A DNA stretch of 64,000 nucleotides from Clostridiales bacterium (GCA_009911365.1 QXXF01000004.1:1-64000); one strand, 5' to 3'. Positions 28,492 through 38,656 are shown, numbered from the stretch's first letter. Translations and numbers: made by a program. The notes: a model not told the origin generated them from the letters alone.

Positions 28492-29247
28492 TTATCTTAC
28501 CATCATGATGCCGCCATCAATGGATATGGTTTGCCCAGTTATGAATTTAGAACTATCACTAGCCATAAATGCCATAACAGGCACAAAGTCAGTGTCCATA
28601 TCACCCATCTGTCCGCCGATGCACAGACCAGCTAAATCCGCATCATGAGCGACCAGCTGTTCAGGTGTCATCATAGCGCGCATTTGCTCGTACATAGGAG
28701 TTTTAATGCACGGAGCAATCATATTGACTCGAATATTGTAACGCATCCATTCCTTTGCGATGGTTCTGCTCCAGCAATTCACAGCACCTTTACTAGCTGC
28801 GTAATGAGCTTGCCCGGGGCTGTTGATAAAAGCACTGGCAGACGTGAAATTAAGGATGTTTCCGCCGGTATCTTTCATATATGGGAATACTGCTTGGTTT
28901 GTGAGAAACGTTCCTGTGGCGTTAATTTCCAGTGTGGCTTTCCAGTCTTCAAACTGGATGTCTTCTGCGGGGCAATGAGGGCCGACCCCCGCTGCGTGCA
29001 CCAAAACATCTATGCCGTCCAATAATTTAACAGATTTTTTCATGGCTTCATCAACAGCATCTTTGCTCGATACATCTGTCCTTATGAAAACAGCACCAGT
29101 TTCTTGAGAAATTTTTTTGCCAGCGTTTTCATTCCTTCCCCAAAAGGCCACCTTTGCTCCAAGACCTGGAAACGCACGGACAACACCTTCTCCCATACCG
29201 CTGGTTCCGCCAGTTACAATAATTTTTTTCCCATCTAATCGTTCCAT
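28492..29247 (-). CDS. SDR-family NAD(P)-dependent oxidoreductase
   Basis: 251 residues from the ATG at 29247, which has AGGAGG upstream; the ATG at 29268 has none. Classical short-chain dehydrogenase: TGGTSGMGEG cofactor motif near residue 10, NATGTF strand, catalytic Ser in NFTSASAF, Tyr and Lys in HYAASKGAV, and the C-terminal TGQTISIDGGIM. It should oxidise or reduce an alcohol/ketone pair using NAD(P)H. It is divergent from a LysR regulator, the common layout for a regulated single-enzyme unit. Substrate unknown; the neighbouring amidohydrolase and MFS genes suggest small-molecule catabolism. Confidence 0.9.
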   Translation of the reverse strand: MERLDGKKIIVTGGTSGMGEGVVRAFPGLGAKVAFWGRNENAGKKISQETGAVFIRTDVSSKDAVDEAMKKSVKLLDGIDVLVHAAGVGPHCPAEDIQFEDWKATLEINATGTFLTNQAVFPYMKDTGGNILNFTSASAFINSPGQAHYAASKGAVNCWSRTIAKEWMRYNIRVNMIAPCIKTPMYEQMRAMMTPEQLVAHDADLAGLCIGGQMGDMDTDFVPVMAFMASDSSKFITGQTISIDGGIMMVR

Positions 29248-29328
29248 AATGCTCCTCCTTTTTCGCAATCTATGTTAAAATTATAACATTACGGGAAACG
29301 CAGTAAAGGCGATAAAATGGCGCAGTAG

Positions 29329-29343
29329 CGCACTAAAAGTGCG
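29329..29343. promoter_or_regulatory. LysR operator candidate
   Basis: CGCACT-AAA-AGTGCG is a perfect 6-bp inverted repeat with a 3-bp centre between the divergent SDR and LysR genes, 28 bp before the LysR start. It contains the interrupted dyad expected for LysR-type sites. A TATAAT box for the SDR gene lies nearby on the minus strand around 29277-29283. Confidence 0.55.
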
Positions 29344-29371
29344 GATAAGGTGATAACATGGAGGGCAGGCA

Positions 29372-30259
29372 ATGTTTGATGAATCAATGACAACGTTTAT
29401 ACGAGTCGTTCAATACGGTAGTTTTTCTAAAACAGCGGAAGCAATGTATCTTTCTCCAAATGCGATCAAAAAGCGTATCAAGGTATTAGAAGAACAGACG
29501 GGAATCATATTATTTTTACGTGACAATAAAGGTGTTACTTTGACAAAGGCTGGAAAATCCCTTTATGACGATTTTACGTTCATCTACGAGAGCTACGGCG
29601 AAGCGGTAGAAAAGGCGCGCCGTATTCAAAACGCACCATATGGCGTCTTTTGCATGGGCATGATGAATACGTTTTCCGATACTTTTACCACGAACAGCTG
29701 GTACGAAGTCCGTAAAAAATTCCGTCAAAACCCGGTACACATCATATATTATGGAAACACATTATCGAATATGGACGACATGTTCAATGACATTGGAAAA
29801 CATATTGACATGTGTATTGATGTTTACGATCCTGAAACTGCTCGAAAATATGATCTGTCAGCTCAGAAGATTTCCGATTTTCGTTTGTACATAGGCATTC
29901 CCGATGACACAAATATACATGTGGAAACATCAATTAGCTTTAAGGACTTGGAAGGGCAGACCCTTTCTGTTCTGCGATATGGTAGGTCCAGAACCTTTGA
30001 CATGATTTATGATAAAATACGAAAGGAATATCCGGCAATATGCATGGAAGAAATCAGTGAATACAGTCTGCGTGTTTTTAATGATTGTTATATCAAAAAG
30101 AATTGCGTCCTTGTAACAGAAAATCAAGTCGGGTTATATCCGTTCTACTCTTTTTATCCACTGGAGTTTGAGGCCATAGTGTCTTTCGGCGTCTATTATT
30201 CGGGAGACGCCGAAAAGCCGATTGATGCGTTTATTGATAAGATTATGCCGATGGCTTGA
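29372..30259 (+). CDS. LysR family transcriptional regulator
   Basis: 295 residues. An N-terminal winged helix (TFIRVVQYGSFSKTAEAMYL, SPNAIKKRIKVLEEQTG, LFLRDNKGVTLTKAG) is followed by a periplasmic-binding-protein-like effector domain. GGAGGG precedes the ATG. It is divergent from the SDR gene with a symmetric operator candidate between them, so it probably controls that gene and itself. Effector unknown. Confidence 0.88.
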   Translation: MFDESMTTFIRVVQYGSFSKTAEAMYLSPNAIKKRIKVLEEQTGIILFLRDNKGVTLTKAGKSLYDDFTFIYESYGEAVEKARRIQNAPYGVFCMGMMNTFSDTFTTNSWYEVRKKFRQNPVHIIYYGNTLSNMDDMFNDIGKHIDMCIDVYDPETARKYDLSAQKISDFRLYIGIPDDTNIHVETSISFKDLEGQTLSVLRYGRSRTFDMIYDKIRKEYPAICMEEISEYSLRVFNDCYIKKNCVLVTENQVGLYPFYSFYPLEFEAIVSFGVYYSGDAEKPIDAFIDKIMPMA

Positions 30260-30300
30260 TATTTTTGATAATCTGACTGGACCAATGAGCGGGGCGAGTA

Positions 30301-32025
30301 TCATCTCCCGCCCTTGATCCATTGCCCCTCAAACATCACAGCCTCGGGGTCGATCTCATGAATGCGCTCGACCGGTATCTCAAAGATATCCTGATCCAAA
30401 ATCACCAAATTCGCCATCTTTCCAGCCTCAATGGAGCCGGTGCGCTCTTGCAGGCGCATGCGGCAGGCGTTGTTAGACGTATAGCCTTGCAGCAGTTGTT
30501 CCAGAGTCAATTTTGCGTTTGCCGGCGGGCGGACGCTGCCTGGATATCGTCCTGCGTCCAATGGGTACTTGATATCGACTCGGGTCATGGAAGTCTGGAT
30601 GCCAAAATAGGGATTGGCCCGGTAAGCTTCCGAATAGCTGAACACATCGCTGGAAATGCCTACTTTGCCGCCGTCCGCCAGAATTTTCGTGAAATCATAC
30701 ATGGTGTCCCAACGCTCTTTGCCCAGATATTCGATGGCAGCCTCGCCAAAGTAGCCGCCGGCCCAGTGGGCGGTCCAATCAATGAAGAGTCCCAGCTTCG
30801 TCACCCGGGCCATATCCTCTGGATGGATCAATTCACAGTGAGCGAGAGTCACATAAATATCCCAAGCCTGCCCCTTTTCATGGCAAATATTTTGCGCCCG
30901 TTCCACTGCGTTACAGCAAACTCGAAAACCCCGATCGCAGACCACATGGAGATGTGCGTCAATTTTTTCGCTGTTGAGGCGAAGGAACACTTTTGTCAGT
31001 TGATCTTCCTCAATATTGATGGCACCGTAGTTTTCACCTGCGGCATCGTTTTTCAGCGGCTCCAGGCTGGCGCTATTCCCCATTTCATTGGTGCCGTCAA
31101 CAAAGATTTTAACCGTGTTGATACGGACATGCTCTGTAGTATACTTCTGCTGCCATGTCCGCAAGTCTCTGATGGAGCGCTCCAGGTCCTGATCATTGCG
31201 CATCAAACTTGCGCCTTCGTAGTACATGTTTAGCTGTCCTTTTTCATCCAAGTTATAGAAAAGTTCCATGGCGGCTTCTCCTTCCGTGAAGCCATCCATT
31301 AGTCCGGTGATTCCCTTGTCTTTCAGGAAATCGAGAAACGGCTTTACGGACTCTTCTTCTGTTCCCGTTGGCGGCTGCCAGCCTAGGGCTTCATAAATGC
31401 CATAGTCAGAATCCGGGCCCGCTTCCAAGGTCCAACCAGTTGGCTCTCCGTTTTCGTCCCGGATAAAGGTGGCTTCCCCTGCGGGGCTTCCTACCTGGCC
31501 GCTGCCATCGCGGATTCCTAACATGTCAATAGCCATGGAATTGTACCAGCAGGCATGATCCGTGAAATCTTGGATGCGGGCCGGCCTGTCAGAAATCACA
31601 GTATCCAGCAGTTCTTTCTTTGGACCTTCGCTGCCAAAGAGTTCCGCTGCGTATCCTTCTGCATAAAAGTATGGCATTTCTTCTTTAGGATGTGCTTCTG
31701 CGGTTTTTTTGATGTTCTCTAGCAGTTCTTTTTTGTTGTCAGACATGGGAAGGGTCGCGTACCATATGGTCTTGGCAATAGTCACGGGATGGGTGTGACC
31801 ATCCAGGAGTCCTGGTAGAACCACTCGCCCCCGCAGATCAATCACCACTGTTCCCAGTCCTTGAAAAGCGAGGCATTCTTCGCTGGTGCCCGCAAAAAGA
31901 AATGTACGTCCTTGGATCGCAGCAGCCTCTGCGAAAACGGATTGTTCGCCTTTTCTGCCGCCGGATGCGCTGCCAAGATAGAATTTACCGTTTTTTAAAA
32001 TGATATCCGCTATTTGTTTTTCCAT
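30301..32025 (-). CDS. Amidohydrolase family protein (YtcJ-like, amidohydro_3)
   Basis: 574 residues. The metal-binding start is LPGLLDGHTHPV (H-x-H), followed by FVDGTNEMGN, DAHLHVVCDRG, VTLAHCELIHPEDM and GISSDVFSY, and the closing ERTGSIEAGKMANLVILDQD typical of this family. Members hydrolyse amide, formamide or related bonds with one or two metal ions in a TIM barrel; YtcJ relatives include N-substituted formamide deformylase. AAAGGAG lies ahead of the ATG at 32025. It is divergent from an AraC regulator and 3 kb from an MFS carrier and the fused M28 gene, forming a second hydrolase/carrier group. Confidence 0.85.
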   Translation of the reverse strand: MEKQIADIILKNGKFYLGSASGGRKGEQSVFAEAAAIQGRTFLFAGTSEECLAFQGLGTVVIDLRGRVVLPGLLDGHTHPVTIAKTIWYATLPMSDNKKELLENIKKTAEAHPKEEMPYFYAEGYAAELFGSEGPKKELLDTVISDRPARIQDFTDHACWYNSMAIDMLGIRDGSGQVGSPAGEATFIRDENGEPTGWTLEAGPDSDYGIYEALGWQPPTGTEEESVKPFLDFLKDKGITGLMDGFTEGEAAMELFYNLDEKGQLNMYYEGASLMRNDQDLERSIRDLRTWQQKYTTEHVRINTVKIFVDGTNEMGNSASLEPLKNDAAGENYGAINIEEDQLTKVFLRLNSEKIDAHLHVVCDRGFRVCCNAVERAQNICHEKGQAWDIYVTLAHCELIHPEDMARVTKLGLFIDWTAHWAGGYFGEAAIEYLGKERWDTMYDFTKILADGGKVGISSDVFSYSEAYRANPYFGIQTSMTRVDIKYPLDAGRYPGSVRPPANAKLTLEQLLQGYTSNNACRMRLQERTGSIEAGKMANLVILDQDIFEIPVERIHEIDPEAVMFEGQWIKGGR

Positions 32026-32178
32026 GATTCGCTCCTTTTATGATCAAGTGCTATCCCTTGGAAATAGGACTGATGGGCTTGACTTTATTATGAATTTTTT
32101 TCACCCATCGTTTGACAAGGGACAAAAATTGTTATATGGTTCTACTAAATTCATTGATGATTTGGGAGGTGAGTCAAG

Positions 32179-33126
32179 ATGCTTGTAAAAGAAAATCCCA
32201 TTGATTTCGCAGGGGATCCTCTGTGCGTCCGGCTGCAAAAAATCGTGCGCCAAGAAGCTCATTACCATGACAATGCCATTGAAATCCTGTTTTGCGTGAA
32301 AGGCAGTGTTTCCCTGCGCTCCTCCCACAGGCACGTTGCTTTGCGGGCAGGCGATGTGTTTTCCATGGATCCAGGCGACATTCACTGCGTGTATGCGGAC
32401 ACTGATAATTTAGTCCTGCTCCTGCATCTGAACATTGATCACCATTTCTGCCCAAAAGATCTGATCTCTACCTGCTTTCTTGCTTGCGAGACGCAGTATA
32501 TGAACTCGCTGCAAACTGGGGCCATGTACCGTGTCAAAGACTTGATGCTTTCCCTGGCATTACGGGCTTTCGCATCTGAGCCGCCTTCCATTGAAATGCC
32601 TGACCTCAGCCATGCCGCCCGGGAGCTGCTGAATACTTTGATCCGGCATTTTGACTGGCTCAGTTTCATCTGGGATCCTATCGGGGAAAACACGCTCCTG
32701 AAAGAACGCTTTCGCCGTACCATCCAGTACTGCCTATCGAATTACATGGAGAAGATCACCCTTTCCATGTTGGCTGAACGGGAGCATATCAACAAAAATT
32801 ATTTTTCCGTGTTTTTAAAACACACTAGCTTTAACGGATTCAACTCCATGCTCAATTTCATTCGCTGTGATGCGGCGGAACGGATGCTGCTGACCACAGA
32901 GGAAAGTGTGGTAAAAATATCGAATACTTGCGGTTTTTCCGATCCCAAGTATTTTTTCAAGCATTTCAAAGATTGGTGGGGCATGACCCCAGCCAAACTA
33001 AAGGGATGGTATCGGGATTACCAAAAGCAGCCGGCTGAGGTCACGATCCTTTCCGTGTCAGACAGTTATCTAGCGATCAAAGATTATTTGTGCCAGTATC
33101 AAATCGAACGCGCTTTTTCCATATGA
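32179..33126 (+). CDS. AraC family transcriptional regulator
   Basis: 315 residues. A cupin-like N-terminal sensor (HYHDNAIEILFCVKGSV, MDPGDIHCVYAD) and a C-terminal double helix-turn-helix (KITLSMLAEREHINKNYF, VVKISNTCGFSDPKYFFKHF, GMTPAKLKGWYRDYQ). The start has GGGAGGTGAG upstream. It is divergent from the amidohydrolase gene and ends one base from the stop of the convergent MFS gene, so it likely controls either or both. It resembles the partial regulator at the right edge (63077-64000). Confidence 0.88.
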   Translation: MLVKENPIDFAGDPLCVRLQKIVRQEAHYHDNAIEILFCVKGSVSLRSSHRHVALRAGDVFSMDPGDIHCVYADTDNLVLLLHLNIDHHFCPKDLISTCFLACETQYMNSLQTGAMYRVKDLMLSLALRAFASEPPSIEMPDLSHAARELLNTLIRHFDWLSFIWDPIGENTLLKERFRRTIQYCLSNYMEKITLSMLAEREHINKNYFSVFLKHTSFNGFNSMLNFIRCDAAERMLLTTEESVVKISNTCGFSDPKYFFKHFKDWWGMTPAKLKGWYRDYQKQPAEVTILSVSDSYLAIKDYLCQYQIERAFSI

Positions 33127-33127
33127 T

Positions 33128-34414
33128 TTATCGGATAACACAGCTGATGCCAATGGATTTGTAGTATTTTCTCAGCGATTTCGCTGCCAGAGCCGCGAGG
33201 ATACCGCCAATAACGCTTGAAACCGCACAAACCTGCATCATTGGCGCAAACGGCAGCAAGATTCCAAACTGAGGACCCAGCACGCCGACAATGATGACAG
33301 AGATCCCTGTAACAGCCATTACGGTTCCCAGGTCACGAGCATCATAGGCATCTGTGGCCATGATCGGGTTCAAAGCCGTGATTCCATTGTAAGTGAAGCC
33401 CTGAATGATGCAGATGACAGCAAAGAACATAAAGTTGTCTCCGCCCGCAAAAGCCAAGATCGCCAGCAAAATCCCATCGATGATCCCAACATAAAACGTG
33501 GTCCGATAAGGGCCGATCTTGTCAGAAATAAATCCGATCACGATTCCGCCGATCCCTGCGCCGATGCTGAATGCGGAAACAAGCCATGCGCTCTTCACTT
33601 CGCTGATATGGTATGTGGCCTCTGCGATCACAGAAATGTCAGTGATCAAAACATTACCGATCAATTGGATAAAGATGATGGATAGGAATATCAGCCATAA
33701 GGCCGGGTGCGCCAATGCTTTTTTCCACCGCATAGTAGGACGCGCTGATTCAGATTTTTGGCCTGCCGCAGCCTCCGCTTCATCAGCTTCCGCTTGTATT
33801 TTGGCCTGCAATTCTTTATCTCCCTTTGTTGGATCCGTGACCAGAAGGCAGCATACGAAAAGAATCACAGTGAAGATCACGCCTTGCAGGATCAGAGCCA
33901 TGCTTACATTAAAGCTTTCGATAAAGTAACTTGCGATAGGCGCCATCATTGCTCCGCCCGCTGCTTGGCTGCCGTAGAGGATACCCATGACCAGTCCTTT
34001 GCGGTCCGGGAACAAGGCGTTGATCAGAGACAGTGTGGCCAGGAAAATGCCGTACATGGCAAGGGAACCCAAGATGCCCTGGCAGATCATGAACGTAATG
34101 ACGTTAGGTGCCAGGCCGCTTCCTAAGATCGCCAGCCCATATAAGATGCCGCAGAATGTCAGAACTTTTTTCATGCCGAATTTGTTGACGAACATCCCGC
34201 CAAAGAGAAACGCTGGGAATTCACAGAACATGGACAGGGAATAGGTGGCCACGATCATGTTCATGGACCAGCCATGAGTCTCATTCAGAGGCCCTACATA
34301 TACGGCCAAAACATAGATATAGTTGCTGATGATGCCGATGATGATGATCATGATAAAACTGATGATTTGCGCTTGCCTTGATAGACCAGCTCTCAACGAT
34401 AAACGATTTGACAT
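33128..34414 (-). CDS. MFS transporter of the second catabolic cluster
   Basis: 428 residues from the ATG at 34414, chosen over 34462 because AAAGGAGGAAG lies upstream. About 12 hydrophobic helices, with a charged central loop (AKIQAEADEAEAAAGQKSES) near residues 195-220. The N-terminal part (NYIYVLAVYVGPLNETHGWS) again has the OxlT-like arrangement of the two carriers in the first cluster. It lies 96 bp downstream of the fused M28 gene, so the two probably share a transcript. Confidence 0.85.
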   Translation of the reverse strand: MSNRLSLRAGLSRQAQIISFIMIIIIGIISNYIYVLAVYVGPLNETHGWSMNMIVATYSLSMFCEFPAFLFGGMFVNKFGMKKVLTFCGILYGLAILGSGLAPNVITFMICQGILGSLAMYGIFLATLSLINALFPDRKGLVMGILYGSQAAGGAMMAPIASYFIESFNVSMALILQGVIFTVILFVCCLLVTDPTKGDKELQAKIQAEADEAEAAAGQKSESARPTMRWKKALAHPALWLIFLSIIFIQLIGNVLITDISVIAEATYHISEVKSAWLVSAFSIGAGIGGIVIGFISDKIGPYRTTFYVGIIDGILLAILAFAGGDNFMFFAVICIIQGFTYNGITALNPIMATDAYDARDLGTVMAVTGISVIIVGVLGPQFGILLPFAPMMQVCAVSSVIGGILAALAAKSLRKYYKSIGISCVIR

Positions 34415-34510
34415 ATTATCTTCCTCCTTTTGGAACTGACATATTGACTGACTGATGTTCATGGCGAAATCTTTGGTGCTAGTTACCGTGGTTTTCAGTC
34501 AGACAACATG

Positions 34511-37500
34511 CTAAAATTGAAATAATGCCTTTAAAATCATGTATAAATATGCGCGCAACACGATTTTTAACGATGGTTGATGAACCTTTTCCAAAGTGTC
34601 GCTATTGTGGAACAGGTACATTGGCGCGGCCAGCAAGCTGACCACTGGGATTCCTGCCGCATTGAAATCATAAGCGTCTGAACATACGTCATCATTGGTG
34701 TATGCGCCTGATGATTGCTTGCGGACCGGGAAGAACACGGTTTTCTCCAGCCCGTAGATTGCGGCGGCTTCCTTTGCCAGAGCCAGGAGCCCGCCTGTGT
34801 CTGACACGTATATCATCCGGGTTTCCGGCTCGCCGGTGAGAATGATTTGATTGTTTTCATCCAGGTCCATTTCCTGGGCAATGTGTTCCACTGCGAAGTC
34901 CAGTATGATCTGCTCTTGATTTTGTTTTCTGTTTTCCAAAAATCCCACATGTCCTTCGTAGTCCGTATAATGGGAATCCGTGGACACGAACATCAGAGTT
35001 TTCTCCGGCTTCACTTGATTTCTGGCAAAGAAATCAGCGATTCCAAAGACAACAGACATTCCGCTCGCATCTTGTACAGCACCTCGGCTCACTGCGTCAT
35101 GATGGGAGTGGATGACGATAATGTCATCTGATTTTCCCTTGATCTCTCCTTTGATGATCCGTGCGTGTTTTTTTTCGTAAACCGTATGGACACGCAAATT
35201 TCCCGTCAGCTTTTGTTCCCGCAATCTGCGTTTCATGGCTTCTCCGTCATTGGCGGAGACCCATACGCCTGGAATCCGCATATAGTCTGGGAGGTCCACG
35301 ATATCGATATAGTCCTCGTGGAAATAGTGGCAGTCCATGAAATCGCATAGGATCCCAATGAAACCGGCAGCGCCCTTTTCCATGGCCTGCAGGTAGTTGT
35401 ACGGCCAGTTGTTGGGCGTATAGATGTCATATTTGCGTAGAGGTTTGGCGGCTTTTCCATGGGGATCATAGATTTCCGCATCTTCCATCCAACCCAGCAT
35501 TTGCATAGGATGCAGGGGTTTGAAATATACATCGCAGAGCACGATCTTTCCCTGGATGTCGGTGTTGGCGAAATCTTCTGCTTCGCCTTTTCCTAGATAC
35601 ACGATTTCTGCGTTTTCGATCTTTGAATCAAAATCTCCAGTCAGGGCTTTTCTATTTGCGCCGTTGATGAAAAAACAGTCGAACGCCTTTCCGTCCACCT
35701 CCAGCTCATAAGTGTTGCAATCCATGCATATCGATGGCACCAACTCTTCTTCCACATGAGAAAGGCCGATTTCTTGAAAGGTTTCCATCACGTAATGGGC
35801 TGATTTTTTACCTTCCTCCGTGCCGGTTCTGCGGTGAGGGAATTTGGTGAAGCCTTTGATCCATTCCATCATCTGAGGAATGTCGGCCTGGTCTGCGTTT
35901 TCGATCAGCAGCTGGATCAAGAGTCCATTGACTTTTTTCAGGCAGTCCGTCTCGCTTCGCAAGGCTTTCTCAATCGTGTTTCGATTCATCTCGTAAGCGG
36001 TTTTCCAATTTTGTGGGGTCAGGTCCTGATCAGTAAAGAAATTTTTACATTTACCTTGGTTCCAGGTCTGGTTTTCTTTCAGCACCCATTGCTTCATTTT
36101 TTGCGGCAGTTCATGGCTGAAACGGTCCTTTAATCCTGCCAGATCGACTTTCCGTAGTGCCTGCTCATAAGCGGCTTCATAACCCTCTGCCTGTTCCAGC
36201 CGCAGTGCCTCTTGGAAGAGAGTGCCTTTTTCCAAATAAACCTTGTGAGGGACGGTGATCATGGACGGTATGGCAGTGGTCAGTCCGTCCGTGGCATGGG
36301 CCAAGAGCTTTTGGATTTTCAGCAAAGCGGCATTGATCTTTCCCGCTGCCTGGACGCTTTGGTCCGTTCCATTGAATTTCCGAAGTTTCTCTGCCACCAG
36401 TTGTCCATATGCTTGGAACGCCTGGAGCTGCTTTTCGTAGTCCTGATATGGAATTTGTTCTTTTTTTAAAAGCGCGGTTTCCGCTTTTGTCAATTCCAAA
36501 GTGCGGATCCTTCGGGAAAAGTCAGGTACGAGCACCGGCTTTTGATCCAGATAGATACCCAGGCATCCGTACCACCAAGTGCTGCCCAGGTGCGCCTCTG
36601 CGGAATAACTATCGAAATTATCCATATTGGTGTGGTCACGTCCTATGTAAGGGGAGGTGTCTTCATAAATTTGATCATGGATCACGTCATTCATAAATAC
36701 TGGGACCCCCTGCATAATAAAAGGGCAGGCATCGCACCAAGTCAGCAGCGGGTAGTCTTCCAAGGCAATTTCATGATTGACCGCAGGAAAGCCAGGTGCT
36801 TCCTCGGGCATATAGGTTAAAAAATCAAAATAAGTTTCGCACATTTCATGGGAGGCGAAGCTTCTAAGCTGGCTGGCGGCAAGGCCGGTGTATTCGAAAT
36901 TGATGTCAGCGATAACTTTCCCTTCCCACTCTGGCTTTAAGTTATGCAGCAGTTCCCATGCGCCCAGCAGGTCCGGGGCCGCTGATTCCATAGGCCCGAT
37001 CTCGTGGCTGCCGCTGAACACAAAGGTAATGGTCCGGTTCGGGACATAGCCGGATGCTTTGATGGCTTTGGCGATGCCCAGCAAAGTGGCGACTGCCGTG
37101 ATATTGTCCTGAATGCTTCTGAAAAAATGATCATAGTGGGCTGAATATACGATTCGTTCATCTGTCTTACCTTTGATTTCACCGATCACCTCGTAAGACG
37201 TGCCGCCGTTGATCCGCAGATCAGTGTCCACATAGAGGTGAATGCTTTTGTCAGGAGTTTTTTCCACATACTGCCGGATGCGCTGTGCGTCGTGATAAGA
37301 AACGGTCACTACTGGGATGTGGCAGGCGAAACAGCTGTAGGTGGCTCGTATGGTGCGTTCATCGAGAATATTCTCTTTTGTGTAAAGGATGATCGCCGCT
37401 GCACCATGCTTTTCCGCTTCGTACATTTGAAAAGTTCCCAGTATAGTTCCGTCTTCAAAATCTTCCTTGGTTTCGACCAGAGCAATTTTTCCTTTAATGT

Positions 37501-37903
37501 CGTTTTCTGCATAAAAATTCGTGAAGCCTTCACCTACGTCAATGACAGGGCCATCAATCCCCTGGGAGTCAGTGCTAACGCTGAGACAAGCATAAGGCTT
37601 GATGTCTTCCTGGCCAGGGATGGTGATGGATGCGTCGTTGAACTGGAACCGGGTTGTCTGAAATGGCAGTGATTCAGCATTGATTCCCATGTCTCGCAGC
37701 ATCTGAACAATGTAGTCTGCGCCTTTGTGCTCCGCGTCGCTTCCACAATGCTTTCCGCCATAAAGATTGCTGTCACCGATTTTTGCGTAGGAGACCGTGA
37801 AGGCTTCCAAAAACGCTTTCATTTCATCTGTTTTTAGCAGACCGCTTACCTGCTGGATAGCATTTCTAATATTGGTACGAATGGCTTTATCCGTTGTTTT
37901 CAT
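34511..37903 (-). CDS. Fused double M28-like protein
   Basis: 1130 residues from the ATG at 37903, behind AAAGGAAA; the in-frame extension upstream to 38008 is unlikely. Residues 1-660 match the protein at 12325-14319 and the rest matches that at 14316-15719, in the same order and almost the same total length. In the N-half the metal ligands H256 and D258 (SAHYDHFF) sit at identical residue numbers, but the Glu pair has become H300-E301 (SGSHEIG), so the general base seems lost. The C-half (from about MMEWIKGFTKFPH) keeps HSHHDA, VQDASG and STDSHYTDYEGH of its homologue. The fusion says both proteins act together. Catalysis may be changed or absent; a binding or different hydrolytic role is possible. 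Confidence 0.8.
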   Translation of the reverse strand: MKTTDKAIRTNIRNAIQQVSGLLKTDEMKAFLEAFTVSYAKIGDSNLYGGKHCGSDAEHKGADYIVQMLRDMGINAESLPFQTTRFQFNDASITIPGQEDIKPYACLSVSTDSQGIDGPVIDVGEGFTNFYAENDIKGKIALVETKEDFEDGTILGTFQMYEAEKHGAAAIILYTKENILDERTIRATYSCFACHIPVVTVSYHDAQRIRQYVEKTPDKSIHLYVDTDLRINGGTSYEVIGEIKGKTDERIVYSAHYDHFFRSIQDNITAVATLLGIAKAIKASGYVPNRTITFVFSGSHEIGPMESAAPDLLGAWELLHNLKPEWEGKVIADINFEYTGLAASQLRSFASHEMCETYFDFLTYMPEEAPGFPAVNHEIALEDYPLLTWCDACPFIMQGVPVFMNDVIHDQIYEDTSPYIGRDHTNMDNFDSYSAEAHLGSTWWYGCLGIYLDQKPVLVPDFSRRIRTLELTKAETALLKKEQIPYQDYEKQLQAFQAYGQLVAEKLRKFNGTDQSVQAAGKINAALLKIQKLLAHATDGLTTAIPSMITVPHKVYLEKGTLFQEALRLEQAEGYEAAYEQALRKVDLAGLKDRFSHELPQKMKQWVLKENQTWNQGKCKNFFTDQDLTPQNWKTAYEMNRNTIEKALRSETDCLKKVNGLLIQLLIENADQADIPQMMEWIKGFTKFPHRRTGTEEGKKSAHYVMETFQEIGLSHVEEELVPSICMDCNTYELEVDGKAFDCFFINGANRKALTGDFDSKIENAEIVYLGKGEAEDFANTDIQGKIVLCDVYFKPLHPMQMLGWMEDAEIYDPHGKAAKPLRKYDIYTPNNWPYNYLQAMEKGAAGFIGILCDFMDCHYFHEDYIDIVDLPDYMRIPGVWVSANDGEAMKRRLREQKLTGNLRVHTVYEKKHARIIKGEIKGKSDDIIVIHSHHDAVSRGAVQDASGMSVVFGIADFFARNQVKPEKTLMFVSTDSHYTDYEGHVGFLENRKQNQEQIILDFAVEHIAQEMDLDENNQIILTGEPETRMIYVSDTGGLLALAKEAAAIYGLEKTVFFPVRKQSSGAYTNDDVCSDAYDFNAAGIPVVSLLAAPMYLFHNSDTLEKVHQPSLKIVLRAYLYMILKALFQF

Positions 37904-38001
37904 TGTGCGGTTTCCTTTCCAGCCAAACAGGATCTTCAACTGTCTGGTATTTTTGTGAATTCTGATAACTTTATGATAAAGAAATAAATAGGGGACGTAT
38001 A

Positions 38002-38607
38002 TTGGCAATTTATCTTAAAAAAATGCGTTTTTATATGGATTTTGTCAAATTTTTTGAAAAAACATGTGAATCATTCGGGACAAAAAATGAAAAAGGACAG
38101 CATCAATACGTGTACAGCCACTGGCATAAAGAACTAGAAATATCGTGCCTTTTTGAAGGGAAAGTAGAGTTTTATCACGGTGGGATCGGTCGTATTGTCA
38201 AAGGCCGCAGGATCAATATTGCTAATCCCAAAGAAATGCATTATGCGATTCCAAGGAAAATGCCGCATAAGACATAAAGAGAAGCCGTGGGCATCACAGC
38301 CCTGATCGATGGCTTGTTTTTGCGGTGCTTGATCCCAGATTTAAAAGACATATCATTTGTGATCCAATTGAAAAAGACAGAAGATCAGTTGGCGGAAAAG
38401 ATGGAGCGCATATACAAATTATATTGTCAAGGCAAAAGCGTAGAGACGAAAATCAGGATTTTCGCAGCAGTATGCGAGCCTATTGCGATTTTTCAAGAAA
38501 AATGCAAAATCAATAAAAATAAAATACATTTTATATATGATGGATCGCCGCAGAGTGCTATAATGAACCTAGGTCACAAGAATCAGGAAGCTTTCATTGG
38601 TAAATAA
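38002..38607 (+). pseudogene. AraC-type regulator, in-frame stop and missing DNA-binding domain
   Basis: The frame opens with a cupin sensor domain (FEKTCESFGTKNEKGQHQY, VYSHWHKELEISCLFEG, RRINIANPKEMHYAIP), is stopped by TAA at 38275-38277 and continues in the same frame with REAVGITALIDGLFLRC and helices up to 38607. This follows the N-terminal and middle parts of AraC regulators. The C-terminal double helix-turn-helix is absent; the frame ends with unrelated residues. It is divergent from the fused M28 gene and was probably its regulator. Loss of both the stop-free frame and the DNA-binding part makes it clearly dead. Start uncertain (38023 or 38035 are ATG options). Confidence 0.75.
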
Positions 38608-38656
38608 TATGGAGGCTTTATTCGTTTGAAAAAAGCAAGAACATACAGGAGGTTAC

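Noticed and set aside
30322-31233. Plus-strand open frame of 303 codons
   Set aside because: Antisense of the amidohydrolase gene, which has clear metal-binding motifs on the minus strand.
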